This document shows, in pieces, positions 1 to 11,609 of a DNA stretch of 64,000 nt. The translations under genes were made by a program, and so were the position numbers. The stretch comes from Cynocephalus volans (lineage: Eukaryota; Chordata; Mammalia; Dermoptera; Cynocephalidae). A model generated the notes under the pieces. That model made no database searches and was not told where the DNA came from. It saw only the letters and a list, made by a program, of their open reading frames with translations. The stretch lies in assembly GCF_027409185.1 (NCBI RefSeq), contig NC_084469.1, forward strand, positions 103,789,835 through 103,853,834, given 5' to 3'. Position 1 is the stretch's first letter, and the number at the start of each line of letters is the position of its first letter.

Positions 1-366
1 CCATCAGCCTGCAGATGGGCACCAACAAGGGAGCCAGCCAGGTGAGGGGGGTGGGGGCGCAGGGGGCGCTGGCAGGGCCCCATGCTGTCCCCACAGCCTG
101 ACCCCCCTTGCCCTCTACAGGCCGGCATGACCGCACCAGGGACCAAGCGGCAGATCTTTGAGCCGGGGCTGGGCATGGAGCACTGTGACACGCTCAACGT
201 CAGCCTGCAGATGGGCAGCAACAAGGGGGCGTCGCAGCGAGGCATGACGGTGTACGGGCTGCCACGCCAGGTGTACGACCCCAAGTACTGCCTGACACCT
301 GAGTACCCAGAGCTGGGCGAGCCCGCCCACAACCACCACCTGCACAACTACTACAACTCCGCCTAG
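1..366 (+). CDS. CNN1: Calponin 1, C-terminal part (last two exons)
   Basis: Calponin 1 is an actin- and tropomyosin-binding protein of smooth muscle that inhibits actomyosin ATPase. The window opens inside the penultimate coding exon (1-41, GT donor at 42), which encodes the start of the second calponin-like repeat ([13 protein letters not shown]). The last exon starts after a CTACAG acceptor at 121 and ends with TAG at 364-366. It finishes repeat 2, carries all of repeat 3 ([15 protein letters not shown]) and ends in the acidic/His-rich tail ...HNYYNSA typical of CNN1. The splice cuts repeat 2 after Gln. One visible difference from the human tail as I know it is Leu for Ala in the HNHH-x-HNYY segment. 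The N-terminal CH domain and repeat 1 lie outside the window. There is no frameshift. Paralogues CNN2 and CNN3 have different tails, so the identification is firm. Confidence 0.96.
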
Positions 367-836
367 GGGGCCGTGGGCCTCCCCGCCTTCCCCCAGGGAG
401 CACCCTCTCCCTGCATGGCGTCCTCCAGCCCCCTGGCACCTGCCTACAGGGCTAGAATTTGGGGAGTGCAGACTGGGGGGCCTGTGCAGGGAAGGGGGCC
501 CTCTCCCTGTAGTGCTGCAGGGTCCAACTTAGAGCCGGGTGTCCCCGACAGCACCCAAAGGATGCACTGAGCAAAGCTACTCCAGCCATCCCCCCAACTC
601 CCTCACAAGTGGGTACCCTCAGGGCCAGAAGCCCCCCAAGCGAAGCCCCCAGAGCCCGGCTCGGCCTGCCCCCACCCCATTCCCGCAGTGGGCGCAAACT
701 GCATGCCCAGAGACCCAGCGGACACACGCAGTTTGGTTTGCAGCGACTGGCGTACGTGGATGTGACAGCAGCGTTTGTGACGCGAGCACTTTCTTTTTCT
801 ACTTCACTGGAGCACAATAAATAGCTGTAAAATCAC
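367..836 (+). other. CNN1: CNN1 3' untranslated region with poly(A) signal
   Basis: GC-rich 3'UTR following the TAG at 364-366. A canonical AATAAA lies at 816-821, so cleavage is expected roughly 10-25 bases later. Nothing else is coded here. Confidence 0.85.
816..821 (+). terminator. CNN1 polyadenylation signal AATAAA
   Basis: Canonical hexamer 450 bases past the CNN1 stop codon; the only AATAAA in the following few hundred bases. Confidence 0.85.
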
Positions 837-839
837 CCA

Positions 840-1180
840 AGGCCTCCGGGCTACTGCGTCTCAGGGCCTGAGTGGCTCACACACACACACATGCACATAT
901 GTGCAAACAGCCTGGCTCAGGTACACTCCATTCCCCGCACGCACATCTTGCACAGGCACGCTGACATACACACACAGACCTCACAGCACTCAGCTGGACG
1001 CAGGAAGGCACCCCGTCTCATACCCTCCCAACACCCCGCCCTTTTACACACAGATACACACACACGTGTGGTCCACACTCCACCATGACACATAGAAAGG
1101 CACACCCAAAGCGCTGATGCACACAGAGCCTCATGTGTACACAACATACACACACATGCTTGGCACTCACAGGCCTCTCC
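840..1180. repeat. Degenerate (CA)n-rich tract
   Basis: Runs of ACACAC interspersed with other sequence (near 880-900, 965-980, 1045-1080, 1140-1160). It is a decayed dinucleotide repeat in the CNN1-ELOF1 spacer; long ORFs across it are artefacts of the repeat. Confidence 0.6.
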
Positions 1181-1229
1181 CGGGGGCTTGCGGATTGTGC
1201 TGAGAAGGAGCCCAGCACCGGGATGTGAA

Positions 1230-1400
1230 TCATACCCCTGCGGCTCCTGGCTGGGTGACCCTGGGCAAATCACTTCCCCTCCCTCAGCCTGTTTCCCTAT
1301 CAGGAAAATGGGGACCGTGAGCCTGGGGTCAGCAGGAAGCTTAAGTGAAATGACGCCTCTAGACAGGGGGAGATGTGCCAAATCTTTAAGCGCTGCTGAG
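1230..1400 (+). repeat. MIR SINE fragment
   Basis: Carries the MIR core pattern GGTGACCCTGGGCAAATCAC followed by CAGGAAAATGGGGA-like sequence. Ancient tRNA-derived SINE shared by mammals. Confidence 0.75.
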
Positions 1401-2735
1401 GTCCAAGTGGCACCAATGAGAAAGGACAATGAGCCGGGGTCCTGCTGGCCCCTGTGGGCAGGGTGATACCTGTAGCCCTGGATTGTGTGGAGGGGACAGG
1501 GAAGTGGGAAAGGACAAGCATATCGGGGCCAGGACAATGGCCCTTTATCCACTGGCACAGGGCAGCTGAGTAGCTTACCATGGGGTACAGTTGCCTCTGG
1601 GGTATGGTTTGCTCCCAGCCCACTGAAGGCTGAGCCTGGAATCTGGCCTGTGGAAAGGGCCCCAACCCTGTCATGTTTCAGAGGGGACCCTGTTCTCCAC
1701 ACAGGAGGGTCCCAGACATCCTGCCTGGAAGCCACCAACTGTCAGGGTTCCAAGGAGAGGATGCAGAGAAGCAGAGAGGAGGGCCCAGGGCAGGGGTCAA
1801 GGCTGGAACGTGGGGACCTGCAGAGACAGACACCAGAAGAGCTGCCTGCACAGACACACTCCCCCCTGGGGACTTGTAAACCGGATTCCAGGCGCTCTTG
1901 GCTTGGCTACTGCGAGTCCTGCTCCCCCAGGGCCGGCACGGGGAAGCTATGTGAGAAGGATCGAATCCATGCCTGGCTCAGGGCCCTGCCTCCTTGGAAA
2001 ACAGCACCATATTAGCACTTGGCTTGTGAGACTGGGGTGGGCGGGTGGCAGGGAGGGCCACAGGTGCCAGAAGAACAAGCCCCCTTTCTGCTGGATCCCA
2101 GAGGGCACCCCCCAACCCAGGCGTCCATCCACCACTCTGCTCCTGCCAGGGCTGGGGGACCTTCCTTGGGGCCTTGAAGGAGGTGGGAGCACCACGGAGG
2201 GGCATGTCAAGGCAGGATGGGCCTCTGGTGGCACATGCCAGACTCAGCAGCCCCACCTGGTGGCAGGGCTTCTGGGCCAGCTCAACGCTTTCCTCAGCTG
2301 TTCCCACTTGTCACTTCCCTGGGTAGCCCCAGAACTAGCTTGTGCCATGCCTGGCAGTTCTACCTCCCATTCCATCCTCAGCATGGCCCTGGGAGGAAGC
2401 TTCCTTCAGCATTCCCGCTGTGCCAATGAGGACTCCGAAGCCCCAACGAGGACACCTGCTGCCCAGGCCATCAGGCCAGGTGGAGGGGCTGGATCTGCCC
2501 AGGCTGCTGTGTACTGGGGTCCCTGTCAACCATAAGACCATATGAGGGCAGCACAGCCCCCAGGGGCTCACCGTCAGCCACATGTGTCCTGCCCCCACCT
2601 CCAGCCTTTGGAGATTCCTCAGTACCCTTGGAAAAAGGTCCCTTTCATGGACTGTACCTTTTGCCAGCATCCCTGCCCTGCCCACAGCCCTCAGGACAGC
2701 AAATGAGCTGGTCCCTCCGCCTGGATCCTGGACTC
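1400..2735. other. CNN1-ELOF1 intergenic spacer, no gene seen
   Basis: GC-rich single-copy-looking DNA between two convergent genes. ORFs present have no recognisable domain, and no splice-bounded exon is evident. Confidence 0.5.
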
Positions 2736-2885
2736 ACAAGGAAGTGAGATTGTGGGCTACAAAGCCAGGCTTCCTGGGCTCAAGTCCCACCTGTGTCACC
2801 TTCTAGCTTTGGGACCTTGGGCCAGTGACCTCCCATTTCTGGCCTCAGTTACCACATCTGCGAGCTTCGGCACCTGTCTCATATG
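2735..2885 (+). repeat. MIR SINE fragment
   Basis: Pattern CAAGTCCCACC...CTTTGGGACCTTGGGCCAG, then CTCAGTTACCACATCTG, the standard MIR core with decay. Confidence 0.75.
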
Positions 2886-2929
2886 GGGATAAAGCAGGCA
2901 AGCCCTGAAAGCAGCAGGTTGCCCCTCCA

Positions 2930-3065
2930 GGAAGCCTTCCTTGACTACCCGTCTCTCCTACCTCCCCCATGCCCTGGTTTTCATTGTGACTGCCATAAAC
3001 CCACGACCAGATGTCTCTCTGGTCCATCCGTGTCCCATGCCTGTTTCACCCTGAATGCTTGTTTT
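2930..3065 (+). repeat. L2-like LINE fragment
   Basis: 'aagccttccttgactac' followed by pyrimidine-rich sequence and 'ctgtttcaccctgaatg' resembles the L2 3' region. Tentative, from pattern memory. Confidence 0.4.
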
Positions 3066-3069
3066 TCAT

Positions 3070-3168
3070 TTTTTTGTGTGTGTGTATGGCTGGCCGGTAA
3101 GAACATTCAAACCCTTGACCTTGGTGTTATAACACCACACTCTAACCAGCTGAGATCACTGGTGAGCC
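3070..3168 (-). repeat. CYN tRNA-Ile-like SINE, monomer
   Basis: Reverse-complement SINE body: GGCTGGCCGGTA..., CCCTTGACCTTGGTGTTAT (B-box side), CTCTAACCAGCTGAG (A-box side). Diverged copy beside the ELOF1 poly(A) end. Confidence 0.8.
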
Positions 3169-3339
3169 TGAACACTTGTTGAGTGAATAAAACATTGGAC
3201 AGTTTGAGGACAGACCAAACCCCACCTCCAATGGGCCACCAAGCCAACTCTTGAACAGCTGAGCTCAAACCCAACCCCCAACCCCCGCTTCTGGTGCTGA
3301 GGCAGGCCCAGAACCTGAGAAATCATGGACAGCCAGGAA

Positions 3340-3989
3340 TTTGCATTGGCTGCTTTATTTAAGGACTTGTGACTGACAGCTGTCCCCAGCCCTACCCCTG
3401 CCTTCTCTACAAAAGCCACTAACCACAAAACGGGCTTCCCGGTTAGCCTGGGGAAGCCAGCTCTCTGCCAAGGCCCGGCCAAGGGACCTGGAGAACGGTG
3501 GCTTTGAATAGCAGGCCACGGGAATTGGAAGGTAGGGAAGGAGGGCAGGAAGTCCAATTCAAATGGGCAAGGTGCTGGTGAGGTGGGGAAGGAGGCTGGA
3601 GAGGGCCCACTCCAGCCTCTCTCGGACTTCCCTTGCCCAGATGATGGGAAACTGCCCCTAGTCCCCCTGGCAGGAGCCAGGGCCCTACAGCTAGGGGCGG
3701 GGTGTGCAGGGGCTGGAGAAGGGAGTTAACCAAAGGCTTTTGGAGCCAAGTAAGGCCAGTTCAGGCCCCTCAGACCCCTCATCCCTTCAACTCCACCCTG
3801 TATTTATACGCACACACCCATGCTCACCCCAGCAGCCACACACACTCACACTAACACACATTCCACACACATGGAGGGCTGCGACAGCCCTGGACCCACA
3901 CCCCAGACCCCTGGAATGTCTCTGGACTAGTACCCAGCAGGTGGGTCCACGGCAGGCGGGGCTGCCCAGGGGGCGGGTCTTCTGCATTG
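3340..3989 (-). other. ELOF1: ELOF1 3' untranslated region
   Basis: Lies between the ELOF1 stop (3990-3992) and a minus-strand AATAAA (TTTATT at 3354-3359). No other gene is visible. A CA-rich stretch occurs at 3808-3875. Confidence 0.7.
3354..3359 (-). terminator. ELOF1 polyadenylation signal AATAAA (minus strand)
   Basis: TTTATT on the plus strand reads AATAAA in the ELOF1 direction, about 630 bases past its stop codon. Confidence 0.65.
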
Positions 3990-4744
<755 letters not shown>

Positions 4745-4892
4745 CTAGGAAGCAGGAACACAAAGAGTGCCTGGAATGGCCATAGTGAAGCAGGTCGTGC
4801 ACGATGGTGCCCAGGCCTCTGCCCCTAAGGGATGAGGCTCCCAGGCCCCGGGCAGGACAAATCCAGTGCACTGTGGGTGGAAGGGCTGAGGG

Positions 4893-5110
4893 AAAGGTAT
4901 AGTGTTAGGCAGTCTGGGTGCTAACCCCAACTCCCCTCTTACTGAGTGACAGTGGGCAGGTCACTTAATCTCTCTGTGTCCTGGCTTCCTCATCTATAAA
5001 AGAGAGCTGAGGTTGCTATCTCAGAGCAGTCTTGTGGGGCTGAAATGAGGAATGGTAAGTAAGGTGTTTAGCACAGGGCCTGGCCCATCCACACTAGGTA
5101 GCCACTGTTC
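4893..5110 (+). repeat. MIR SINE
   Basis: Nearly full core: GTGACAGTGGGCAGGTCACT, CTTCCTCATCTATAAAA, then TTTAGCACAGGGCCTGGC. Lies in ELOF1 intron 1. Confidence 0.85.
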
Positions 5111-5205
5111 CTGGTGAGGATGACACCAGAGACTCTAGGACAGGCCAGGACAGGCTAGTTGCACAGGGCCAGGAGGAGCTGGTTAGGAGTTGGTTAGAAT
5201 CTGTT

Positions 5206-5358
5206 TAGGAGCTGGTGATTTTTTTCTTTTGTTTTGTTTTCTTTTTTTTTTGGCAGCTGGCTGGCACGGGGATCCGAACCTTTGACGTTGGTGTTTTCAG
5301 AAGGCCACACTCTAACTAGCTGAGCTAACCAGCCAGCCCCCTAGGAGCTGGTGGTTTT
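5206..5358 (-). repeat. CYN SINE monomer with target-site duplication
   Basis: T-rich head (minus-strand A tail), then GGCAGCTGGCTGGCACGGGG...AGCTGAGCTAACCAGCCAGC. Flanks 5206-5222 and 5342-5358 are a 17-base direct repeat with one mismatch, so this is an L1-mobilised insertion in ELOF1 intron 1. Confidence 0.9.
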
Positions 5359-5359
5359 A

Positions 5360-6740
5360 TTCTGACTGCTCCTCTTATTGAGGGACAAGGGACATACAAG
5401 TGCCATCCAGGAGGAGTGACAGTCTGGGGATTTGACAGCCTCCAGATGGGCCTCTGGGCTGCCTGCCTCTCTGCAGATGACAGACTGCTAGGCAGAGAAG
5501 TGGGACAAGCACTTTGATAGAGGAACAGTATTTGCAAAGGCTCAGGGACAGGTGCCTTTCCCCTGGCATGCTGAAGGAGCAGGGACAGGAGAAGTGTTTT
5601 GAACGTTTGGATGGATCCTAAAGCCCTTGAAGAGTGAAAGGACGAAACCACTGTGTGCTTTTGAGGGTCTGAGGAGTATGAGTCAGAAGTCTGGATGAAG
5701 ATGAAGTCAGGGCCACCAGAGGGCTGTTTGGGGTGACAGACAGCAGTGAGCGAGAGAGACAGGGAGACAAGTCAGCGGAGTGAGTGTGAGAAGAGGAGAG
5801 TCTCAGGACTCCCAAGGTTGGGGTGAGGACACAGTTGGTGAATAGGGGGAGAAGGTGGATCATTCCCTGATGTCTAACACATAAGAACAGGGTGTTGGGG
5901 AAGATGATGGGGTCAAGTGGCAGACGGACACCCAGGGACAGATGTCTTGGAGGTGGCTGGGTAGGGCAGCAGCGCAGCTACCCCTGAGTGCCACTCCCAT
6001 GCTAGGCTGTGCTTGGGGCTCTCTGTTTGCAACCTCTGATCCTCCCAATGGGCCTCATCCACCACACACATGCACACACCACACTGCCAGCGCCTCCCAG
6101 AATAAAGAGCAGAGTTTTGCTCATTAGTGACCACTCCTGACAGAACACCCTCACTCTTAACCGAGGGGGCTTGGAATTCACTGAGTAAACAGAAGCAATG
6201 GGAAGACAGCTCTTGGGACCACCCACATGGCCTTCCGTCTTCTGCTGTGGAAGTATGTCTGGGTTTCCCGCACAGACAACAGGTTCCCTCTGCCCTGACC
6301 CCATCCCCTTTTCCTTCAGCAACGTCAAGTTTTCCAGCTCTACTGGATTGTGGCCACACTTGTCATCACCTCTCTCATCATTTCAAAAAGAAAAAGACAA
6401 CCTCTGCATCCTCTTCCAACTACCCCATTTCCCTGCAGGCTTTGCTAGTGCACAGCAGTCTGTGTCCCCTCCCATTCTCTCTACACCCCCATCCCCCAAA
6501 TAAGGTCATTGGTGGTTCCACAGTTCCCCAGTGGGCAGTCCACTCTCCTCAGGGCACTGGACACACTGGTCACTCCTCCCAGTCCTCCAGTGTGGCTCTC
6601 AGGACCCCCACTCTGCCCGACCCCGCCTCACTGGTGGCTCCCTTTTGCCTCCCCTGCTGCAGCCTCTGGCCAATTTCTCTAGTGATAAGAGAGCCATGAG
6701 GGCAATCTTCAGATTCTCACCTCTCCGTCTATACAGTAGA
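5360..6740. other. ELOF1 intron 1, unassigned sequence
   Basis: The 5510-5850 part has the flavour of an old mammalian interspersed repeat (e.g. 'gggacaggtgcc', 'gaggagtatgagtcag') but I cannot name it. No coding feature seen. Confidence 0.4.
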
Positions 6741-6745
6741 TGTCT

Positions 6746-7312
6746 ATCCCCCCTTATCTGTGGGGGATATGTTCAAGACCCCTGGTGGATGCCTGAAATC
6801 GTGGATAGCACTGACCCCTACATGTAGGATGCACAAATTTCCTACAGATGGAAGATTTATTCTTACCATAGATCTAGCAACCCCAGCATATGATTTATTT
6901 TCCTTCTTTATTAGGTCAAGAATTTTCACTTTTTCACTTAAAGGAAGCACTTTACAGCTTCTTTTGGCATATCCAACTTGCCAGAATCACTACTGCTGCG
7001 CTTTGGAACGATTATTAAGTAAAATAAGGGTTATTTGAACACAAGCACTGTGACACAGTTGATTTGATAACTGGGACGGCTACTCAGTGACTAACAGGCA
7101 GGTAGCATAGACAGCGTGGCTACGCTGGACAAAGGGATGATTCATGTTCCGGGTGGGACGGTTAGAAATTTCATTACACCACTCAGAATGGCACCCAATT
7201 AGAAACTTAGGGATTGTTTATTTCTGGAATTTTCCATTTAATATTTTCAGACCTCAGTTGACTGTGGGTAACTAAAACTGTGGAAAGTGAAACCAAGGAT
7301 AAGGGGGACTAA
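6746..7312. mobile_element. Tigger/pogo-type DNA transposon, non-autonomous
   Basis: Ends carry inverted repeats: CCCCCCTTATCTGTGGGGGA at the left and the complement GATAAGGGGGACT at the right (to 7311). Interior segments such as 'cctggtggatgcctgaaatc' and 'attttccatttaatattt' are typical of this non-coding Tigger-like family. Old and diverged. Confidence 0.75.
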
Positions 7313-7329
7313 AGCACTCATCTCCATGG

Positions 7330-8010
7330 AGATCTCAACCAGTCTCAGGGTTCCGTGCCTCCTCTATGACTCCCTCCTCTCCAGCCTCAACAACTCCCTA
7401 CCTTAGCCACACCTCCACCTGATATCTAACAAAACTGTCCAAAACTGAGCTCAAGGCCCGGCCCGTGGCTCACTCGGAGAGTGCGGTGCTGATAACATCA
7501 AAGCCATGGGTTCGGATCCCATATAGGGATGGCCGGTTTGCTCACTGGCTGAGCGTGGCACTGACAACACCAAGCCAAGGTTAAGATCCCCTTACCAGTC
7601 ACCTTAAAAAACAAAAAACAAAAACTGAGCTCAACACCTCAACCTGCTCTCCCACAGTCTTCCCCATCTCAGCTTATTGCAATTCCTTCTTTCCAGGTGC
7701 TCAGGCCAAAAACCTTGGGTTCATCCTTGATTCCTTTCTCTCTTTCTCAAACCCCTTACCCAATACTGCCTCTGCTCCTCCTCCTCTCTATAAACATCCA
7801 GAACATGACCATGTCTTGCCACCTCCGGGGCCAGTGCCACGGTCTGCGTCACACCCATTGCTCTCCCTGCATCTCCAACTCAGCCCACCACCCTGCAAAT
7901 GTAAATTCCACCAGGGCACAGATATAGGTCTCTTCTTTGTATACCCAGAGCCTAGAACATGGCTAGAACGTGACACAGAGCTGACACTCAACAAATATTT
8001 ATGGAATGAA
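7330..8010 (+). repeat. L2-like LINE 3' region (split by a SINE)
   Basis: 7330-7440 and 7635-8010 look like one L2 3' end interrupted by the CYN SINE at 7455-7620. The right part ends with the L2 hallmark 'gagcctagaacatggc...caacaaatatttatggaatga'. The reading frame across it is a repeat artefact. Confidence 0.7.
7441..7634 (+). repeat. CYN SINE dimer with perfect 14-bp TSD
   Basis: Element 7455-7620 with direct repeats aaaactgagctcaa at 7441-7454 and 7621-7634. Left unit has GGCCCGTGGCTCACTCGG and B box GGTTCGGATCC. Right unit has a changed B box (GGTTAAGATCC) and ends CTTACCAGTCACCTT before the A tail. The AAAA start of the TSD fits the L1 endonuclease site. Confidence 0.95.
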
Positions 8011-8019
8011 AGAATCAGT

Positions 8020-8780
8020 GAACAAATTCCAAGAACTTTGTTAAGTGATACTAATCCTGCAGTCAACAAGGCAGGTAAGGTATCTGTTCCTGTGGAACTT
8101 AAATTCTAGTGGAGGAAGACAGACCCCTAACAAGTAAACTCATAAGCAAAATAATTTCAAATACTGATAAGTGCTATGAGGTTAATAAAACAGGGTTAAG
8201 TGAAAGTTTCTGGAGAGGGGCTACTTCAGATTAGAGGGGATTGGGAAGGACCCTCTGAGTAAGAGTCTTTTAAACTGAGGCCTGAATGAGAGAAGAAAGC
8301 CATTCAAGGTAATCCAGGCAGAGGGAATGTCAACTACAAAGGCCCTGGGGCAGAATATGCTTTCTTTCGAGAAAGAGATGACCTGTATTGCTGCAGCTCA
8401 GTGAGCAAAGGGGAGAAGGGTATGAGATGCAAGAGAAGAGGAAAGCATCGGCCAGATTACACAAGACCCCAAAGGTTTAAATAAGTAAGGTGTAGCCTGT
8501 TCTGTAGCCTATGCTCTCACCTACCAGGGCAGTGTTTTGTTCTGCTTTGTAGTCTAAGTCCAGACCTGGCGACCGGCTGCAAAAGAATCACCTGAGGTGC
8601 TCAAACCATGCCGATTTCTCAACCTAACCTCAGATCTTCCCCCAGTAGAACGTCAGTTCTCCGCGGACGTGTTTTGTTCAATGCTAAATCCCTAGGACGC
8701 ATATTGCCTTGTATACATTAAGCGCTTAACAACTATTGTTAGATGTATAATTAAGTCTCTCGAATCAGAACCTAAGGACG
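8020..8780. other. ELOF1 intron 1, ancient-repeat-like sequence
   Basis: 8050-8470 has the pattern of an old interspersed repeat ('aaggccctggggcagaatatg', 'tccaggcagagggaatgt'). Family not assigned. No exon seen. Confidence 0.4.
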
Positions 8781-8789
8781 GGTCCCAGA

Positions 8790-9620
8790 ATCTCATTCTA
8801 TCCGGTGACCAAAGCCTCCCCGCCCAACCCCGCCCCCCCTTCCACCGCAGGAACAAGTTCTGGCTTGCAAAGGCCTCGAAATGTCCTGCGGCGACGTAAG
8901 TCCCAGGGCTTCAAGAGGGGCTGGAAGAGGGGTCGTCCCCCGAACCTGCCGGGACACAGGAGGTGGAGGGTTGGCGGTTCCTCTCGGCTCACCGAGGCTT
9001 CGGCATCGCCTCCCAACGGCCGCCCGCAGAGTCCAGGCACCGAGCACCAGCGCTTAGCAGGCTGGGATCGGGGGTCGAGAATTTCTCAGACTGGCCGCCC
9101 CGCAAGCCCGGGGCCCCCGGCACCTCCTCCACGACCCAGTAAACGCCTTGAGTACAAGAGTGCCCCATCCCGCCCGGCCCCAATGCCCGCCCTCGCAAAG
9201 CGTCACCTGCACTCGCCTTCCCTGGTTGCAAAGGGCCTGTTCACCCGGGAGACAGTGACTTCCGGCTCCCATCGGAAGCGGAAATCCCTCTCCTTCTTTC
9301 GGGTCCCGCCCACCCTCGGCGCGGGCAGAGCAGGTCCCGCCTCCTTCGGCTGTTTCTCTGTGCGCACGCGCATTCAAATTCAGAGCGGGGGGGGACGGGG
9401 TCTCAGTGCGCCTGCGCCAGGGCCCCATGCATTTAATCTTTGCAACGCGCGTGGCAGGTGCTTTCTGGTCAGTTCCCAGGAGTGGCTATTTCCGCGCTTC
9501 AGGAGCGTGGGGCTGGGCCATAGCAGTACTAGGGCGGAGGCCTCGCCGTCGGTCACGCTGTCTTCCTAGGATGTCCCACTTGTCTTTCCTAATTCTAGCG
9601 CCATACACTCGTAGCCCACC
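8790..9620. promoter_or_regulatory. CpG island and probable ELOF1 promoter (possibly bidirectional)
   Basis: CpG-dense, GC-rich block about 4.6 kb upstream of the ELOF1 start, the right distance for its untranslated first exon. ETS-type sites occur at 9258-9286 (ACTTCCGGCT ... CGGAAGCGGAAA), and an NRF1-like TGCGCACGCGCATT lies at about 9360. A minus-strand donor candidate (cctcg|gtgag) is near 8990. There is no TATA box. A diverged copy of 9148-9560 exists at 41.87-42.26 kb. Promoter identity is inferred from composition and position. Confidence 0.65.
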
Positions 9621-10350
9621 TTCGAAGTTCTGTCCACTCAAATATCCCAGCGCTGAGGAATAGCAAGTACTTTTATAGCTGAATCAGGGAGAGAGGAAAG
9701 CTGGTAAGCTTGTGAAACGCTCTGCTCAAACTCTTTTAATGAGCACCTACGGATATTTTTTAAAAATTAAGTTTTTCTTCAGCTGGTCCGGGGTAGGCCC
9801 CGAGAGTCTGCATTTCTGACTAGCTACCAGGTGACGTCCATGCTGCTGGTCCACGGACCACACTTTGAGCATCAAGATCCGGTAGGAGAGGAAGACAGGA
9901 GACAGATCGTGTGGGGTCGTGTGGGCCATATTAAGGACTTTTATTGGGTTTTGAGCAGAGAAGTGTTTGATTTGTGTTTTAAAAAGCCCACTGTTGCTGC
10001 TGGGTGGAGAATAGATGGTAGAGGGATGGTGAGGGACCGGTTTGAAAGCCATTGCAGTAGTTAGATGAGATGTGGTGGTGGCCTGGGCTAGGGTAGTGTT
10101 AATGGATGTGGACAGAAGTTTACAGACCTCGAAGTCTACGTATGAAGCCAAGCTGGTTTTGGAGCTGGGGCAGGGGGCATCTGGAAAAGGCCCACAATTT
10201 CCACTATTTAATGACGAATCTGGACGTGAACATTAAGGATCAATTATGATACTCTTTGGTGCAGTAGAGAAGGGTATGTGGATCTCTGAGCACATGATAG
10301 TGGAGGGGGTTGTGAAATTCGGCCGAGAGGTTGGGGGGCTGATGCTCAGT
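9148..10350 (+). repeat. Duplicated block, copy 1 (paralogue at 41.87-44.26 kb)
   Basis: Collinear similarity to 41,870-44,260 in the same orientation. Anchors: 'ccaatgcccgccc'; 'cacctgcact'; 'acttccggctc...ggaagcggaaa'; 'atgagcacct' (9740); 'ccaggtgacgtcc' (9829); 'accacactttgag'; 'gtgtgggtc/ggggtc..gtgggcca' (9912); 'gagaatagatggtagaggg' (10007); 'ggtggtggcctg' (10076); 'gtggacagaagttta' (10109). This copy lacks the SINE and LTR found in copy 2. Confidence 0.8.
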
Positions 10351-11500
10351 GAGATTTAAGCAGAGGTAGCTCCTGTGGAACTTACGATGGAGTGAAGGAG
10401 GGGAGAGAATGAAGGATGACTCCGGTACTGAGCTACTTACTGGGTGTTGCCTCTTACTCAGAGGAGGAAGGCTTACTGGGGATGATTGGAGAAGTCAAGG
10501 GTCGTGTTTTGTGTTTGGCCTCAACAAGTGTGAGACAAACAAGGGAGGTGTGGAACAGGCCATTGGAAATGGGAATCTGGGGCAGCTCAGTTGGTCAGGG
10601 TGCAGTGCTAATAACATCAAGGTCAAGGGTTCAGATCCCCATACCGGCCAGCCGTCCAAAAAGAAATGGGAGTCTGGAGCTTGGGAGAAAAATGGGTGGA
10701 GTTTTGAGAGTCATTAGCATGTGGAGGTTGTTCGAAGCCTTGAGTTCAGAGGAGGCCACCAAGGGTGAGGAGGAAGGTATAGCAAAAGAAGAGCTCTAGG
10801 GAGGGGACCAGGAGCTGTCCACCTCAAAGATTAGCAGGAAGAGGAGCCTGCAAGAGAGCGGGCAGGCTTCGAGGGAGCAGAAAGAGGTGGGTGTCCTCTC
10901 CTGGAATCCTCCAGAAGTAGGTATTTTCAAGACGGGGAGAATGGTCACGTTGTCACATGTCGCTGAAACTTTGAGGAAGATGAGAAAAAAGAATTGACTG
11001 TTGAGTTTGGCAAGCGTTTGGTAACTGCGGACCTAGATAAAAGCTGTTTCATTAGTGTTCAGGAAAATACAATGAAATACATTTCGAATAGAACAATCTC
11101 CATGATGTCCCGTAGGGGGCAGTGCTATCCTTAGAACTGCCACGTGTAACCCTTGGAACTGCCCTTCTGGAAAAGACCCGTTCTCAGTGCTGGTACAAAC
11201 TCAGATACACCCAAGATGCTATCACGTTACACACGTTACTCTGCAACTTCCTGTTTCCATGGAACGGTCCATACACATGCACATAACTCCTGTTTTTTGT
11301 AGCTACACAATTCACAGTTGGACTCTGCCACAGTGTATTCAACCATCATTCTACTGATGGAAAACCCAGGAGCTCTCTGATTTTTGCTACTGTGATGATT
11401 CAGTAAAAGTCCTTGGACCAATATCCTTACGACTGGATCTTTTGTTGCGAAGGATAGTTTTCCAAAAATCACATTTTGATCTTGATTGCCAGATTAGTTT
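10350..11500. other. ELOF1-ACP5 intergenic region, no gene seen
   Basis: Apart from the SINE at 10,581-10,663, the sequence shows no recognisable coding or RNA feature. Confidence 0.5.
10567..10677 (+). repeat. CYN SINE monomer with TSD
   Basis: Element 10581-10663 flanked by aaatgggaatctgg (10567-10580) and aaatgggagtctgg (10664-10677), one mismatch. A box near AGCTCAGTTGG, B box GGTTCAGATCC. Short A tail. Confidence 0.92.
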
Positions 11501-11505
11501 TCCCT

Positions 11506-11590
11506 CTCCTTCCTTCCTTCCTTCCTTCCTTCCTTCCTTCCTTCGTTCCTTCCTTCCTTCCTTCCTCCTTCCCTCCTTTCCTCTCCTTCT
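11506..11590. repeat. (TTCC)n microsatellite
   Basis: About 15 tetranucleotide units with single interruptions, then a CCTT-rich decayed tail. Confidence 0.95.
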
Positions 11591-11609
11591 TTGCTTTCTT
11601 TCTTCCCAC

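Noticed and set aside
917-1738. 273-codon minus-strand ORF between CNN1 and ELOF1
   Set aside because: Covers a CA-repeat and a MIR; no recognisable motif and the frame is Cys/His-rich from the repeat.
8805-9569. Long plus-strand ORF (254 codons) in the CpG island
   Set aside because: GC-rich promoter sequence favours open frames; composition is low-complexity Pro/Arg/Ser, with no domain and no splice context.
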